From Chitinophagales bacterium (lineage in GTDB: Bacteria; Bacteroidota; Bacteroidia; Chitinophagales; Saprospiraceae): 64,000 nt of DNA. The notes under the pieces were generated by a model, which searched no databases, was not told the DNA's origin, and was given only the letters and a program-made list of their open reading frames with translations. The DNA lies in the NCBI GenBank assembly GCA_022360175.1, contig JAKSDI010000025.1:1-64000 (forward strand). The letters are read 5' to 3'. How positions within the stretch are numbered: the first letter of the stretch is position 1; the number at the start of each line of letters is the position of its first letter. Both the position numbers and the translations under genes were made by a program. This document shows positions 43,746-52,881 of this stretch, piece after piece.

Positions 43746-44654
43746 ATGTCAGTAACGGTAGAACATCTTACTAAAGAATATGGGCCACAAAAGGCTGTCA
43801 ATAATATTTCCTTTGAAGCGAAACCAGGTGAAGTGTTGGGTTTTTTGGGGCCAAACGGTGCTGGAAAAACAACCACAATGAAAATTATCACTTGTTTTAT
43901 ACCTCAAACGGAAGGGAATGTATCTGTTTGTGGTTATAATGTATCGAGTGATCCAATGGAAGTGCGCAAGCAGATAGGTTATTTGCCAGAGCACAATCCA
44001 CTTTATCTGGATATGTATGTCAGAGAGTACCTTCGGTTTATAGCTGGCCTTCATAAAATAAGTAAGCCTAATCAGCGTATTGATGAAATGATCAGCCTGA
44101 CGGGCTTAGAACGGGAACAACATAAACTCATTGGCGCCTTGTCTAAGGGGTATCGACAGCGTGTAGGCCTGGCTCAGGCACTGATTCATGATCCGCAGGT
44201 GTTGATACTGGATGAGCCGACTTCCGGGCTTGACCCCAATCAATTGGCAGACATACGCCGTTTAATCAAAAATTTAGGAAAAGAGAAAACGGTTATCTTT
44301 TCTACTCATATTATGCAGGAAGTAAAGGCAATTTGTGATAGAGTAGTTATTATTAATAAGGGCAAATTGGTGGCAGACGATACAATTGATCATTTGCAAT
44401 CTGATGCTTCCAGTGAGTCTGTGATAACCGTAGAATTTCAAACTAAAGTTGCCATTCAAAAACTTCAAAAGCTTAAAGGGGCTAAAAAAGTGAGCAGCCT
44501 GGCAGCTAATAAATATCAGATAACGGCAGATGTTAAAGCAGATTTGCGTCCTGATATTTTTGATTTTGCAGTAGCAGAAGGGGTTAAATTGTTGGAAATG
44601 AAGAAGGAAGTATTTGAAATGGATGAAGTGTTCCAGCAGCTTACCAGAAAGTAG
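43746..44654 (+). CDS. gldA: Gliding motility-associated ABC transporter ATP-binding protein GldA
   Basis: This 302-residue ATPase has the P-loop GPNGAGKT (35-42), the ABC signature LSKGYRQRVGLAQAL and Walker B VLILDEPTSGLDP. The full length and the C-terminal segment (LLEMKKEVFEMDEVFQQLTRK) fit GldA. With GldF and GldG it forms an ABC transporter required for gliding in Flavobacterium. The genes gldF and gldG follow on the same strand, after one unrelated secreted-protein gene. Confidence 0.92.
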   Translation: MSVTVEHLTKEYGPQKAVNNISFEAKPGEVLGFLGPNGAGKTTTMKIITCFIPQTEGNVSVCGYNVSSDPMEVRKQIGYLPEHNPLYLDMYVREYLRFIAGLHKISKPNQRIDEMISLTGLEREQHKLIGALSKGYRQRVGLAQALIHDPQVLILDEPTSGLDPNQLADIRRLIKNLGKEKTVIFSTHIMQEVKAICDRVVIINKGKLVADDTIDHLQSDASSESVITVEFQTKVAIQKLQKLKGAKKVSSLAANKYQITADVKADLRPDIFDFAVAEGVKLLEMKKEVFEMDEVFQQLTRK

Positions 44655-44725
44655 TACAACTAATGTCGCAATAGTGTCGTCTTTTGACCGTAATGTTGCT
44701 ACTTTGATATAATAAGCCTGAAGTT

Positions 44726-45409
44726 ATGAATCTATTAATGATAAAAAGACTTTGTTTACTTGGAGGGGGATTGCTGTTGTTGCCCATCATAGTCCTATCG
44801 CAACAAGATAGTATGATGTTGGACAAAGACTTTTATTTCAGAGATGGTATTTACCTCAATATTCAGGATTTTCAATCTAACCAGCCAGCTTATTCCTGGG
44901 ATGAAATAGAGGCGCAGTTAGTGACAGTGCCCAGCTCGCATTCCGCCCAGGCAGATTATATTAAAATAAAAGGTGGAGAGGAGATAAATGCTGATGATAT
45001 CTGGGGAATTAGCTTAAATGGAATGCCTTATATCTGCCTTGCATCAGAATATACAGATCAAAATACGATCGTATTTGCCGCTCTGCAGGTAAGAGGCCGG
45101 TTATGCTATTATGCATTTGAAAAAAAGCGGACAGAGTGGGTCGAAATTGCGGCTTACAATCCGTTGACTGGCCGTCCCTTTAGAAAGGGAAAAGTCAGTA
45201 AGGAAATAAAGGAATCTTACGAATATATACTCAATTTTTCCAATGGTACTACAGAAGTATTTGATAAGCCAGGCTTACTCAAATTTATAGCAGATGATGA
45301 ACAGCTCTGGCGTACTGTTAATGAGTTGTCACCCTCAGAGGTGGAACAAAAACTATATAAGTGCCTGCTCATTTATGATGATAGAAATCCGGTGTTTTTA
45401 CCGAAGTAA
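44726..45409 (+). CDS. Secreted hypothetical protein inserted between gldA and gldF
   Basis: The 227-residue protein has a signal peptide (LLGGGLLLLPIIVLSQQ, to about 26). The mature part begins MMLDKDFYFRDGIYLNIQDF and continues as mixed alpha/beta sequence with no membrane segment. I do not recognise a family. Its place between two members of the gliding ABC transporter, with gaps of 71 and 73 bp, suggests co-expression. A periplasmic partner role is inference. Confidence 0.7.
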   Translation: MNLLMIKRLCLLGGGLLLLPIIVLSQQDSMMLDKDFYFRDGIYLNIQDFQSNQPAYSWDEIEAQLVTVPSSHSAQADYIKIKGGEEINADDIWGISLNGMPYICLASEYTDQNTIVFAALQVRGRLCYYAFEKKRTEWVEIAAYNPLTGRPFRKGKVSKEIKESYEYILNFSNGTTEVFDKPGLLKFIADDEQLWRTVNELSPSEVEQKLYKCLLIYDDRNPVFLPK

Positions 45410-45482
45410 AAGAGAAAGGGCGAGGTACTATCAAAAGAATATTTTTTATCCTTGCTTATCAGCTTATAAATAAAAGAAATCA

Positions 45483-46214
45483 ATGTTAAGCATATACTTT
45501 AAGGAAATCAACGCTTTTTTTAGCTCTCTGATCGGATATATAGTGATTGGGGTATTTTTGGCAATTATGGGCTTGGTGATGTTTGTTTTTCCTGATACGA
45601 GTATCCTGAATTACAAATACGCTACACTTGAACAGCTATTCGAAATGGCACCTGTGATTTTTATGTTTTTAATACCGGCTATTACAATGAGTTCCTTTGC
45701 AGAGGAACAGCGTTCGGGAACTATAGAATTATTAGCTACCAGGCCAATTACGGATTTGCATATTATACTAGGGAAATATATGGCTTCGTTTACCCTGGTC
45801 GCTTTTGCCCTGATACCTACTGTACTATATTATTACACGGTTTATCAATTGGGATCTCCAGTAGGTAATCTTGATTCGGGAGCGATATTAGGCTCTTATA
45901 TAGGACTGTTTCTATTGGCAGGAACTTTTGTGGCGATAGGCTTATTTGCATCTTCATTGTCCAATAATCAGATTGTAGCATTTATTTTGGCTACTTTCTT
46001 TTGTTTCCTGATTCACTGGGGCTTCGATTTTTTTAGCCGAATGCCGGTATTTGTAGGAAAGGTAGATGACTTGATTCAAATGTTTGGTATTGACTATCAC
46101 TATTTGTCTATCAGCCGTGGTTTGTTAGATACCAGAGATCTATTATATTTTTTATCAGTAATTGCTCTATTTATTATGCTTACACTGGTAGCAGTGGAGC
46201 GTAGAAAATGGTAG
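45483..46214 (+). CDS. gldF: Gliding motility-associated ABC transporter permease GldF
   Basis: The 243-residue integral membrane protein has six hydrophobic segments and begins MLSIYFKEINAFFSSLIGYIV. The SFAEEQRSGTIELLATRPI motif typical of this ABC-2 permease group lies after the second helix. Length fits GldF. It is followed 100 bp later by gldG. Confidence 0.93.
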   Translation: MLSIYFKEINAFFSSLIGYIVIGVFLAIMGLVMFVFPDTSILNYKYATLEQLFEMAPVIFMFLIPAITMSSFAEEQRSGTIELLATRPITDLHIILGKYMASFTLVAFALIPTVLYYYTVYQLGSPVGNLDSGAILGSYIGLFLLAGTFVAIGLFASSLSNNQIVAFILATFFCFLIHWGFDFFSRMPVFVGKVDDLIQMFGIDYHYLSISRGLLDTRDLLYFLSVIALFIMLTLVAVERRKW

Positions 46215-46314
46215 TAAGCTACGTTTACTAAATGAAAGGACTCATCCACAAATTGTTGGTGTGAGATAATCCCATAAGGAGCTATCATTGTTTTTGATTA
46301 CTACTTAAGTAGAT

Positions 46315-48051
46315 ATGACGAAAAAGAAGAACAGTAAAAAAAGCCAATCATTAATACAACTGGTATTGTTTGCAGGAATCCTGTTGTTTTTAAATATTTT
46401 GGCCAATGCCAGAATAGGTGGAAAGGCAATGTACACCTATTTTGACCTGACAGAAGAAAAACGATATACGCTTACTGAACCCACTGAGAATCTACTGGAA
46501 GACCTGGATGATGTAGTTTATATCAGAGTTTTGCTGGATGGTGAATTCCCTGCTGGTTTTAAGCGTCTGCAAGCTGCAACTCAGGATCTGCTAGATGATT
46601 TTCGCTCAGTATCTGGTTATGTAGAGTATGCATTTGAAGATCCAGGAGCAGGTACAGTAGAACAAATTAATAAGCGCCGCGAACAACTTTCGAAAGAAGG
46701 GATTAATCCTGTTAATTTGAGAGTAAAAGATACAGAAGGTACTGCTGAGCGGCTGATTTATCCTTATGCAATTGTGTTTTATAGGAACCGTAGTTCGGTT
46801 GTTAAGTTGCTGGAAAATGAGGTTCCTGGTGTTCCTCCTGAAATAACACTTAACAACTCAGTAGGCTTGCTGGAATACAAATTTAGTAATGCTATTCAAA
46901 AACTTCAGCTTGCGCGCAAGCCCAATTTATTATTTACTACGGGACATGGAGAGTTGACTCCTATTCAGACAGCCGATTTGCATAAATCCCTGAGGGATTA
47001 TTATGAAATTGGCCGGATAGATTTGGATAGTGTCGTTAATATTGGGAATGAAGCTTCGGTGCTTATTATAGCAAAACCTACTCTGGCGTTTTCCGAAAGG
47101 GATAAGTTTAAAATTGATCAATATATTATGCAGGGGGGGAAGGTGATTTGGTTGATGGATAAAGTACGTGTTGATCTGGATAGCTTGCAAGGAAGAGAAA
47201 GGTATTATCCAAATGAATACGATCACAATCTGGATGACCTCTTATTCCGTTATGGTATTCGAATACAACCTAATCTGGTCTTGGATATGCAATCTTCTCG
47301 GATACCATTGGCAACCGGAATGGTAGGAAATGCACCTCAATTTGATCTTTTTAAATATCCATACCATTTGGTAGTAACGCCTCAATCAAAACATCCGATT
47401 GTTAAAAGCGTAGGAGCTATCAATATGTTGTATCCGAGTACGATTGATACAAATGTGGTGGTCAAAACCAATGTCAACAAAATTCCATTGCTTGAATCCT
47501 CTCGTAATACCAGAGTACAACTTATTCCTGTAGAGATGGATTTTGAATTTCTACGATATGACTTGGATCCTGCAAAGTTCAATAAGGAACCACAAGTTGT
47601 TGCTATGTTATTAGAGGGAACGTTTCCTTCCTTATATGAAAATAGAGTGACAGAGAGTATGATGTCTGGTTTGAATGAGTTGGGTATAGCATTTAAAGGA
47701 GTGAGTGAGCCTACTAAAATGCTGGTAGTATCTGATGGTGATATTACTCGTAACAGGGTAGGAAATGATGGTACTTCATTCAGCCCACTTGGATACAACG
47801 AATTTGAAAGATACTTGTTTGCCAATAAAGACTTTATGGTCAACGCCATAGAGTACATGCTAGATGATAATGGAGTGATTGAAGCTCGCGGTAAGGAAGT
47901 GAAATTACGCTTATTAGATACGGTGAAAGCCAAAGAGGCTTCCGTTTTCTGGCAATTGCTGAATATTGGTATGCCAATACTTTTTTTAGTCATTTTCGGA
48001 CTGGCATATAACTGGTTGCGCCGTCGTCGTTATGCGAGCCAGGCTAGTTGA
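46315..48051 (+). CDS. gldG: Gliding motility-associated ABC transporter substrate-binding protein GldG
   Basis: The 578-residue protein has an N-terminal anchor (about 13-28), a large extracytoplasmic domain (YFDLTEEKRYTLTEPTENLL at the start, then a DUF-type ABC transporter domain with YAFEDPG) and a C-terminal membrane helix (about 550-570) before a basic tail (NWLRRRRY). This layout is that of GldG. The partner genes gldA and gldF are upstream. A DUF4340 gene follows at 15 bp. Confidence 0.93.
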   Translation: MTKKKNSKKSQSLIQLVLFAGILLFLNILANARIGGKAMYTYFDLTEEKRYTLTEPTENLLEDLDDVVYIRVLLDGEFPAGFKRLQAATQDLLDDFRSVSGYVEYAFEDPGAGTVEQINKRREQLSKEGINPVNLRVKDTEGTAERLIYPYAIVFYRNRSSVVKLLENEVPGVPPEITLNNSVGLLEYKFSNAIQKLQLARKPNLLFTTGHGELTPIQTADLHKSLRDYYEIGRIDLDSVVNIGNEASVLIIAKPTLAFSERDKFKIDQYIMQGGKVIWLMDKVRVDLDSLQGRERYYPNEYDHNLDDLLFRYGIRIQPNLVLDMQSSRIPLATGMVGNAPQFDLFKYPYHLVVTPQSKHPIVKSVGAINMLYPSTIDTNVVVKTNVNKIPLLESSRNTRVQLIPVEMDFEFLRYDLDPAKFNKEPQVVAMLLEGTFPSLYENRVTESMMSGLNELGIAFKGVSEPTKMLVVSDGDITRNRVGNDGTSFSPLGYNEFERYLFANKDFMVNAIEYMLDDNGVIEARGKEVKLRLLDTVKAKEASVFWQLLNIGMPILFLVIFGLAYNWLRRRRYASQAS

Positions 48052-48066
48052 TAAATATAATAAGTT

Positions 48067-49101
48067 ATGAAACGCACATTGATTTTACTATTGCTCTTTC
48101 TTGTTCTTGGTGGAGGGGCTGCCTGGTATCTAACTCAGGGAGAAGAGGAAAAGACAAGCCTTATTGGGACAGACCGAGAATTTGCAGTGCCCGTCGATGA
48201 GGTACATAAAATTTTTATTGCTGACCGCCTTGGCGAACAAACAACATTAAGCCGAAAAGGCGATAGCTGGGTGTACAATGAAAAATACGAAGCTCGTGAA
48301 GCTGTAGTGAAGCCAATTTTACAGGCAGTCGGAAATATGAGGGTTCAGTATAAGCCACCAAAGGCAGCAGAAGAAAATATGATAAAAGTATTGGCGAGCC
48401 AGGGTATAAAAGTGGAGCTATATGATAAAGGAGATAACTTGATCAAATCTTATTACCTGGGTGGTGCAACTTCTGATGAGAGAGGTACTTTTGGAATTAT
48501 AGACGGAGCCGAACAGCCTTATGTAATTGAAATACCTGCCTGGGAAGGGAACCTGAGTACGCGCTTCCGCCGCTCTGGTGATGAATGGAGAGACAAATTA
48601 CTCTTTGAAGAAGAAGTAGAAAACATCAAATCAGTATCGATCGAATATCCAAAGCAAAAGCAAAATTCTTTTGTGCTTGAGCATAAGTCTCGTGATGAAT
48701 ATGATGTGAGTCCTTTTTATGACGTAACTCCAAAGATAAATTCTCCTTTGAAAGCAGGGAAAGTAGAAGCCTATCTGGTGAATTTTAGAAAACTAAGTGC
48801 AGAAGCTTTCCGAAATGATCATTCTGCAAGGGACTCCATTACTTCTCTTATCCCTTTTAGCATTATCACATTGACCACTCAGGACGATGAGGAAACGCAG
48901 ATCAAGTTGTATCCTATTGTTCCCGATCAGAGCATCTATCAAGATGGAAAATCAGGAGATTATTTGATAACTAGCGGGCAGATAGAGCGATACTTTGTAG
49001 ATGTAAATGGTGAAGATTTCATGCTGGCACAAAATCTGCTGATCAAAAAGATTTTATGGCCTTATGCTGCATTCTTTGATGAGGGGCCGCTATTAAATTA
49101 G
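48067..49101 (+). CDS. DUF4340 domain-containing protein
   Basis: The 344-residue protein has an N-terminal anchor or signal (LILLLLFLVLGGGAAWYL) and then the DUF4340 pattern: VHKIFIADRLGEQTTLSRKG, then a second copy of a similar fold with IKSVSIEYPKQKQNSFVLEH. DUF4340 genes often follow ABC-2-type permease/GldG genes. Here the spacing to gldG is 15 bp, so it is probably a fifth part of the gldA-F-G operon. Its exact role is unknown. Confidence 0.85.
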   Translation: MKRTLILLLLFLVLGGGAAWYLTQGEEEKTSLIGTDREFAVPVDEVHKIFIADRLGEQTTLSRKGDSWVYNEKYEAREAVVKPILQAVGNMRVQYKPPKAAEENMIKVLASQGIKVELYDKGDNLIKSYYLGGATSDERGTFGIIDGAEQPYVIEIPAWEGNLSTRFRRSGDEWRDKLLFEEEVENIKSVSIEYPKQKQNSFVLEHKSRDEYDVSPFYDVTPKINSPLKAGKVEAYLVNFRKLSAEAFRNDHSARDSITSLIPFSIITLTTQDDEETQIKLYPIVPDQSIYQDGKSGDYLITSGQIERYFVDVNGEDFMLAQNLLIKKILWPYAAFFDEGPLLN

Positions 49102-49137
49102 TAAATTGCCATCTCTTGAGAATCATTACCTATCAAT

Positions 49138-50376
49138 ATGAATATTGGCGTACGCTTTTTACTGGCAGTCTTTATTGCGTCTGTCTCTTATGGTTTTATT
49201 TGTGACCATGAGGAATGGGGCTTTTGGGGGCATAGGCGGATTAATCGAATGGCTGTTTTTACATTGCCACCAGAATTAATTCCTTTCTATAAACAAAATA
49301 TCGAATACATTACGGAGCATGCAGTAGATCCCGATAAACGTCGATATGCAACTAAGTTTGAAGCAGTACGCCATTATATAGATATTGATCACTGGGGAAC
49401 CTATCCTTTTCCTGATCTTCCCCGTGATTTTAATAAGGCCTTATTAAAGTATACTGGAGTCTATTGTATTGATTCGGCAGGTGATACAGCTTCTGTCAGC
49501 GTGGATACAATACAAGGTCAGACATATTTGTTGTTGGAAACAAAGAAAGAGGTATACAAGACTCATTACAATGATAATTATAAGCCCTTCTTTTATAATA
49601 AAATCCTGCCGCTATATTATGAAGATGATTGGGTGATAAATTGTGAAATGTTAGACTCGCTTTTCGGGTTATCACCTGGAACGATCGATTGTCAACGAAC
49701 ATTTGCATTGGATCATTTTACAAAATATGGGATCGTACCTTATTATTTACCGGTTATCCAAAATCAGTTGACAGAAGCCTTTTTGGAAAAGAATATATCC
49801 CGTATCCTGAGGCTTTCTGCTGAAATAGGCCATTATATTGGAGATGCTCACGTCCCTTTGCATACTACAGAAAACTATAATGGCCAGCTTACTAATCAGG
49901 TAGGAATCCATGCTTTTTGGGAGAGCCGTATCCCGGAATTATTTGCAGACAAGGAATACGATTATTTTGTAGGTAAAGCTGAATATATTTCAGAACCGAA
50001 ACCTTATTTCTGGGATATTGTATTAGAAAGCCATCTGCTAGTTGATAGTGTGTTGCTAATAGAGAAAGAATTGAGTGAGACTTTCCCTGGCGATAAACAA
50101 TATTGTTATGAAGAACGCCTGGGAAGAACGATACGAACACAATGCAGAGACTATGCCGCTGCTTATCAGAAGAGAATGGGAGGTATGGTAGAGGAGCGAA
50201 TGCAAAAAACCATTCTTTCAGTTGGAAGCTGTTGGTATACAGCCTGGGTGGATGCAGGCCAGCCCGATTTAACGAATCTAGATGAATATAAACTCAGTCC
50301 GGATGAACTCAGAGAGCTGGAGCGCCTTAATGCGGAAGTTCAGCAAGGAGAATCTAAAGGACGTGTACATGAGTAA
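49138..50376 (+). CDS. Zinc-dependent phospholipase C / S1-P1 nuclease family protein
   Basis: This 412-residue secreted protein (signal peptide to about 21) has the trinuclear-zinc ligand pattern of the S1/P1 nuclease and phospholipase C fold: WGFWGHRRINRMAV after the signal, DIDHWG, GHYIGDAHVPLHT (H-x-x-x-D...H) and HAFWESRIPELF. Members cut single-stranded nucleic acids or phospholipids, and the sequence does not settle which. It begins 36 bp after the DUF4340 gene and may be read through from the gld operon. The C-terminal part is helical with Glu/Arg-rich ends. Confidence 0.85.
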   Translation: MNIGVRFLLAVFIASVSYGFICDHEEWGFWGHRRINRMAVFTLPPELIPFYKQNIEYITEHAVDPDKRRYATKFEAVRHYIDIDHWGTYPFPDLPRDFNKALLKYTGVYCIDSAGDTASVSVDTIQGQTYLLLETKKEVYKTHYNDNYKPFFYNKILPLYYEDDWVINCEMLDSLFGLSPGTIDCQRTFALDHFTKYGIVPYYLPVIQNQLTEAFLEKNISRILRLSAEIGHYIGDAHVPLHTTENYNGQLTNQVGIHAFWESRIPELFADKEYDYFVGKAEYISEPKPYFWDIVLESHLLVDSVLLIEKELSETFPGDKQYCYEERLGRTIRTQCRDYAAAYQKRMGGMVEERMQKTILSVGSCWYTAWVDAGQPDLTNLDEYKLSPDELRELERLNAEVQQGESKGRVHE

Positions 50377-50527
50377 CTATTATATATCTGGAATGCCATT
50401 ATAGATTCTAAATGATAATTATGGTTCTTATCATAATTTGTGTAAATTAGGATTGTAAAGCGGCGGTATACTCAATATCACTGGTTTACTAACCGTGGTA
50501 TTTCGATGATAACAAAATAGGCACAAA

Positions 50528-51658
50528 ATGTACAGCGAGTCTTTCCATGCTAACTCTGTTGAGCAGTTGCGTACTATGCTCAAAGACCCTAATCATATTA
50601 ATTTCAAACCTACACTTGCAATTGTTTTTACGTCTGTTAAACATAATATAGATGCAATTAGAGCGGTTTTTGATGAGCACAATATTGATCTGGTAGGATG
50701 TACTACTGCCGGGGAAATTGTGAATACCAATTTACATGAAGAGAGCATAGCCGTTCTGTTATTTAATATGGACCCTTCCTGTTATTACATTCAGTATATT
50801 AGTTATGGCGAAAATCTATACAACTCTGCCGCTGAAATAGGGAAAGTAGCTAAAGAAGCTTTTACAAATCCAGGCTTATTATTGATGTCTGGAGGGCTTG
50901 CAATAGATGCACAAGAGTTGATTGATGGCCTAAGTAGTACACTACCTAAAGGAACACCTATATATGGAGGCTTGGCAGGGGATGACCTTGTGATGGAGCG
51001 TACGCATGCTTTTACAAGGCATGAACATACCACTCATGGGGTAGCAGTATTAGGGATTGATACCGATCGAATTACAATGACAGGGCTTGCAATTAGTGGA
51101 TGGGAACCTTTAGGTGGAGTGAATGTAATTACGAAAGCAGTAGGGAATATTGTGTATGAGATCAATAATGAACCAGCATTTGAGGTATTCAGCCGCTATT
51201 TTGGAGTGTCAGATACGGGTTCTAAATATGATCAACTGATTACTATTCAAACGAATTATCCATTTCAAATCATTAGAGAAGAGAATCATACGATACTGCG
51301 TTCTCCTTTACTAGTAAATGCGGAGGAGGGGACTATTACATTAGCAGCCAGAGTAGAAGAAGGTACCCAGTTTCGATTTTCTACTTCCCCGGGATTTGAA
51401 GTGATAGAACAAACAGTAGAAGAATTTTCCCAACTACATCACGATGTGCCTGAAGCAGATGCTATGATCCTTTTTTCATGCAAAGGGCGCCACGGTGCTT
51501 TTGGGCCAATGCTTAATGATGAAGTGGAAGGAATCTATAATTATTGGAAAAAACCCATGATAGGGTTTCTATCATATGGAGAAATAGGGAATAAAGCAGA
51601 TGGTAGTTGCGAGTTTCATAATGAAACATGTGTACTTGCATTGCTCAAGGAAAAATAG
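50528..51658 (+). CDS. FIST N/C domain sensor protein
   Basis: The 376-residue soluble protein has a FIST_N domain (about 25-210, including VGCTTAGEI and GGLAGDDL) and a FIST_C domain (about 220-370, ending MIGFLSYGEIG and CEFHNETCVLAL). FIST domains are found in signal-transduction proteins and are thought to bind small ligands such as amino acids. No kinase part is fused, but a histidine kinase gene follows 24 bp downstream, so the two likely form a split sensor. Confidence 0.92.
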   Translation: MYSESFHANSVEQLRTMLKDPNHINFKPTLAIVFTSVKHNIDAIRAVFDEHNIDLVGCTTAGEIVNTNLHEESIAVLLFNMDPSCYYIQYISYGENLYNSAAEIGKVAKEAFTNPGLLLMSGGLAIDAQELIDGLSSTLPKGTPIYGGLAGDDLVMERTHAFTRHEHTTHGVAVLGIDTDRITMTGLAISGWEPLGGVNVITKAVGNIVYEINNEPAFEVFSRYFGVSDTGSKYDQLITIQTNYPFQIIREENHTILRSPLLVNAEEGTITLAARVEEGTQFRFSTSPGFEVIEQTVEEFSQLHHDVPEADAMILFSCKGRHGAFGPMLNDEVEGIYNYWKKPMIGFLSYGEIGNKADGSCEFHNETCVLALLKEK

Positions 51659-51682
51659 GACTAGCTATTCATAAGTTGGAGT

Positions 51683-52714
51683 ATGAAACCCAGAATTGAT
51701 AAATTAATTCAGACGATTCAATCACTTGCTTCTGTTGATGAAACGGAACGAGAGATGCTTATGAATGAGGTTCAAAAGATAGAAAAAACACTGGATAGAA
51801 AAGATTTTATTCTTAAGCGGATGGAAAAAGACCGCTCTATAGCTATCAACATTCTGCAATCTACAATAGAAGATATGCAGAAGCAAAAAAATGCTTTAGA
51901 AGACGCTAACCTACGACTAAAAGCGCAACAGGAAGAACTCCAATATAAAAATCAGATTATTAAGGAAAAATCCAGAAGCTTACGAGAGAACCTCCATATG
52001 TTGGAACAGTCCTATCACGAGATGGAACAATTTTCTTATATCGCTTCACATGATCTTAAGAGTCCTCTTCGTACTATTGCCAGCTTCGCTCAATTACTAA
52101 GCAGGAGATATAATAAACATCTGGGAGAGGAAGCAGATGAATATATAGATTATATTGTAGCAGGTGTAAGGCATATGAATGAAGTAATAGAAAGCCTGCT
52201 GGAATATTCAAAAATAGGAAATGCTTCCAGTGACATGGAACTGATAGATTTAAATGAAGTATTGAGGATTGTTCGTTTTAACCTGAAAAAGGAATTGGAG
52301 GACCAGTATGTAATTATTAATGTAAACGAACTGCCAACAATACCTGGAAACAAAATCGCACTGGTACAGCTATTCCAAAACCTTATTCACAACTCTATAA
52401 AGTTTCGTACAGTACAAACTCCGGTTATAGATATAAAATTTCGATTTATAGAATTTGAACAACAATGGGAGTTTAGCCTCTCAGATAATGGGGTAGGGAT
52501 TGACCCTTCTTATGCTTCAAAAATATTTCAGCCATTTCAACGCCTGGATACAGAGAATGTTCCCGGCCTGGGAATGGGCCTGGCTATTTGCCGAAAGGCT
52601 GTTAAACTTCATCATGGGAATATCAACTGCACATCTAATCAATCAGAAGGCACTACTTTTACGTTTACGCTGGCAGCATTACAAAATGCTCCTTTGGTAG
52701 ATAAAGCTATGTAA
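51683..52714 (+). CDS. Soluble sensor histidine kinase, partner of the FIST protein
   Basis: The 343-residue protein has no membrane segment. It begins with a long coiled coil (about 20-115, rich in Glu, Lys and Gln), then a HisKA domain with His123 (IASHDLKSPLRTIASFAQLL) and an HATPase_c domain (Asn box LIHNSIKF, DNGVGIDP, GLGMGLAICRK). It is a cytoplasmic kinase whose input probably comes from the FIST protein encoded just upstream. A GGAG lies 3-4 bp before the ATG. No response regulator adjoins it. Confidence 0.92.
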   Translation: MKPRIDKLIQTIQSLASVDETEREMLMNEVQKIEKTLDRKDFILKRMEKDRSIAINILQSTIEDMQKQKNALEDANLRLKAQQEELQYKNQIIKEKSRSLRENLHMLEQSYHEMEQFSYIASHDLKSPLRTIASFAQLLSRRYNKHLGEEADEYIDYIVAGVRHMNEVIESLLEYSKIGNASSDMELIDLNEVLRIVRFNLKKELEDQYVIINVNELPTIPGNKIALVQLFQNLIHNSIKFRTVQTPVIDIKFRFIEFEQQWEFSLSDNGVGIDPSYASKIFQPFQRLDTENVPGLGMGLAICRKAVKLHHGNINCTSNQSEGTTFTFTLAALQNAPLVDKAM

Positions 52715-52881
52715 TGTTGAATTACTTCTTTAAAGGAGTCTTGTTCAAAATTTCTTTGCTGAAGCCAGATACCTATTCCTTGCTTTGAATGAAGATCTCA
52801 ACCTCCCATTATCATTTCTTATTGTTAAACAAGACCAGTATATTGTGAGTAATCTAATTTGTTTTTTAATTCCGATTGCTC

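Noticed and set aside
47382-47993. 203-codon minus-strand open frame
   Set aside because: It is wholly antisense to gldG, which has strong family evidence. There is no signal, motif or start context.
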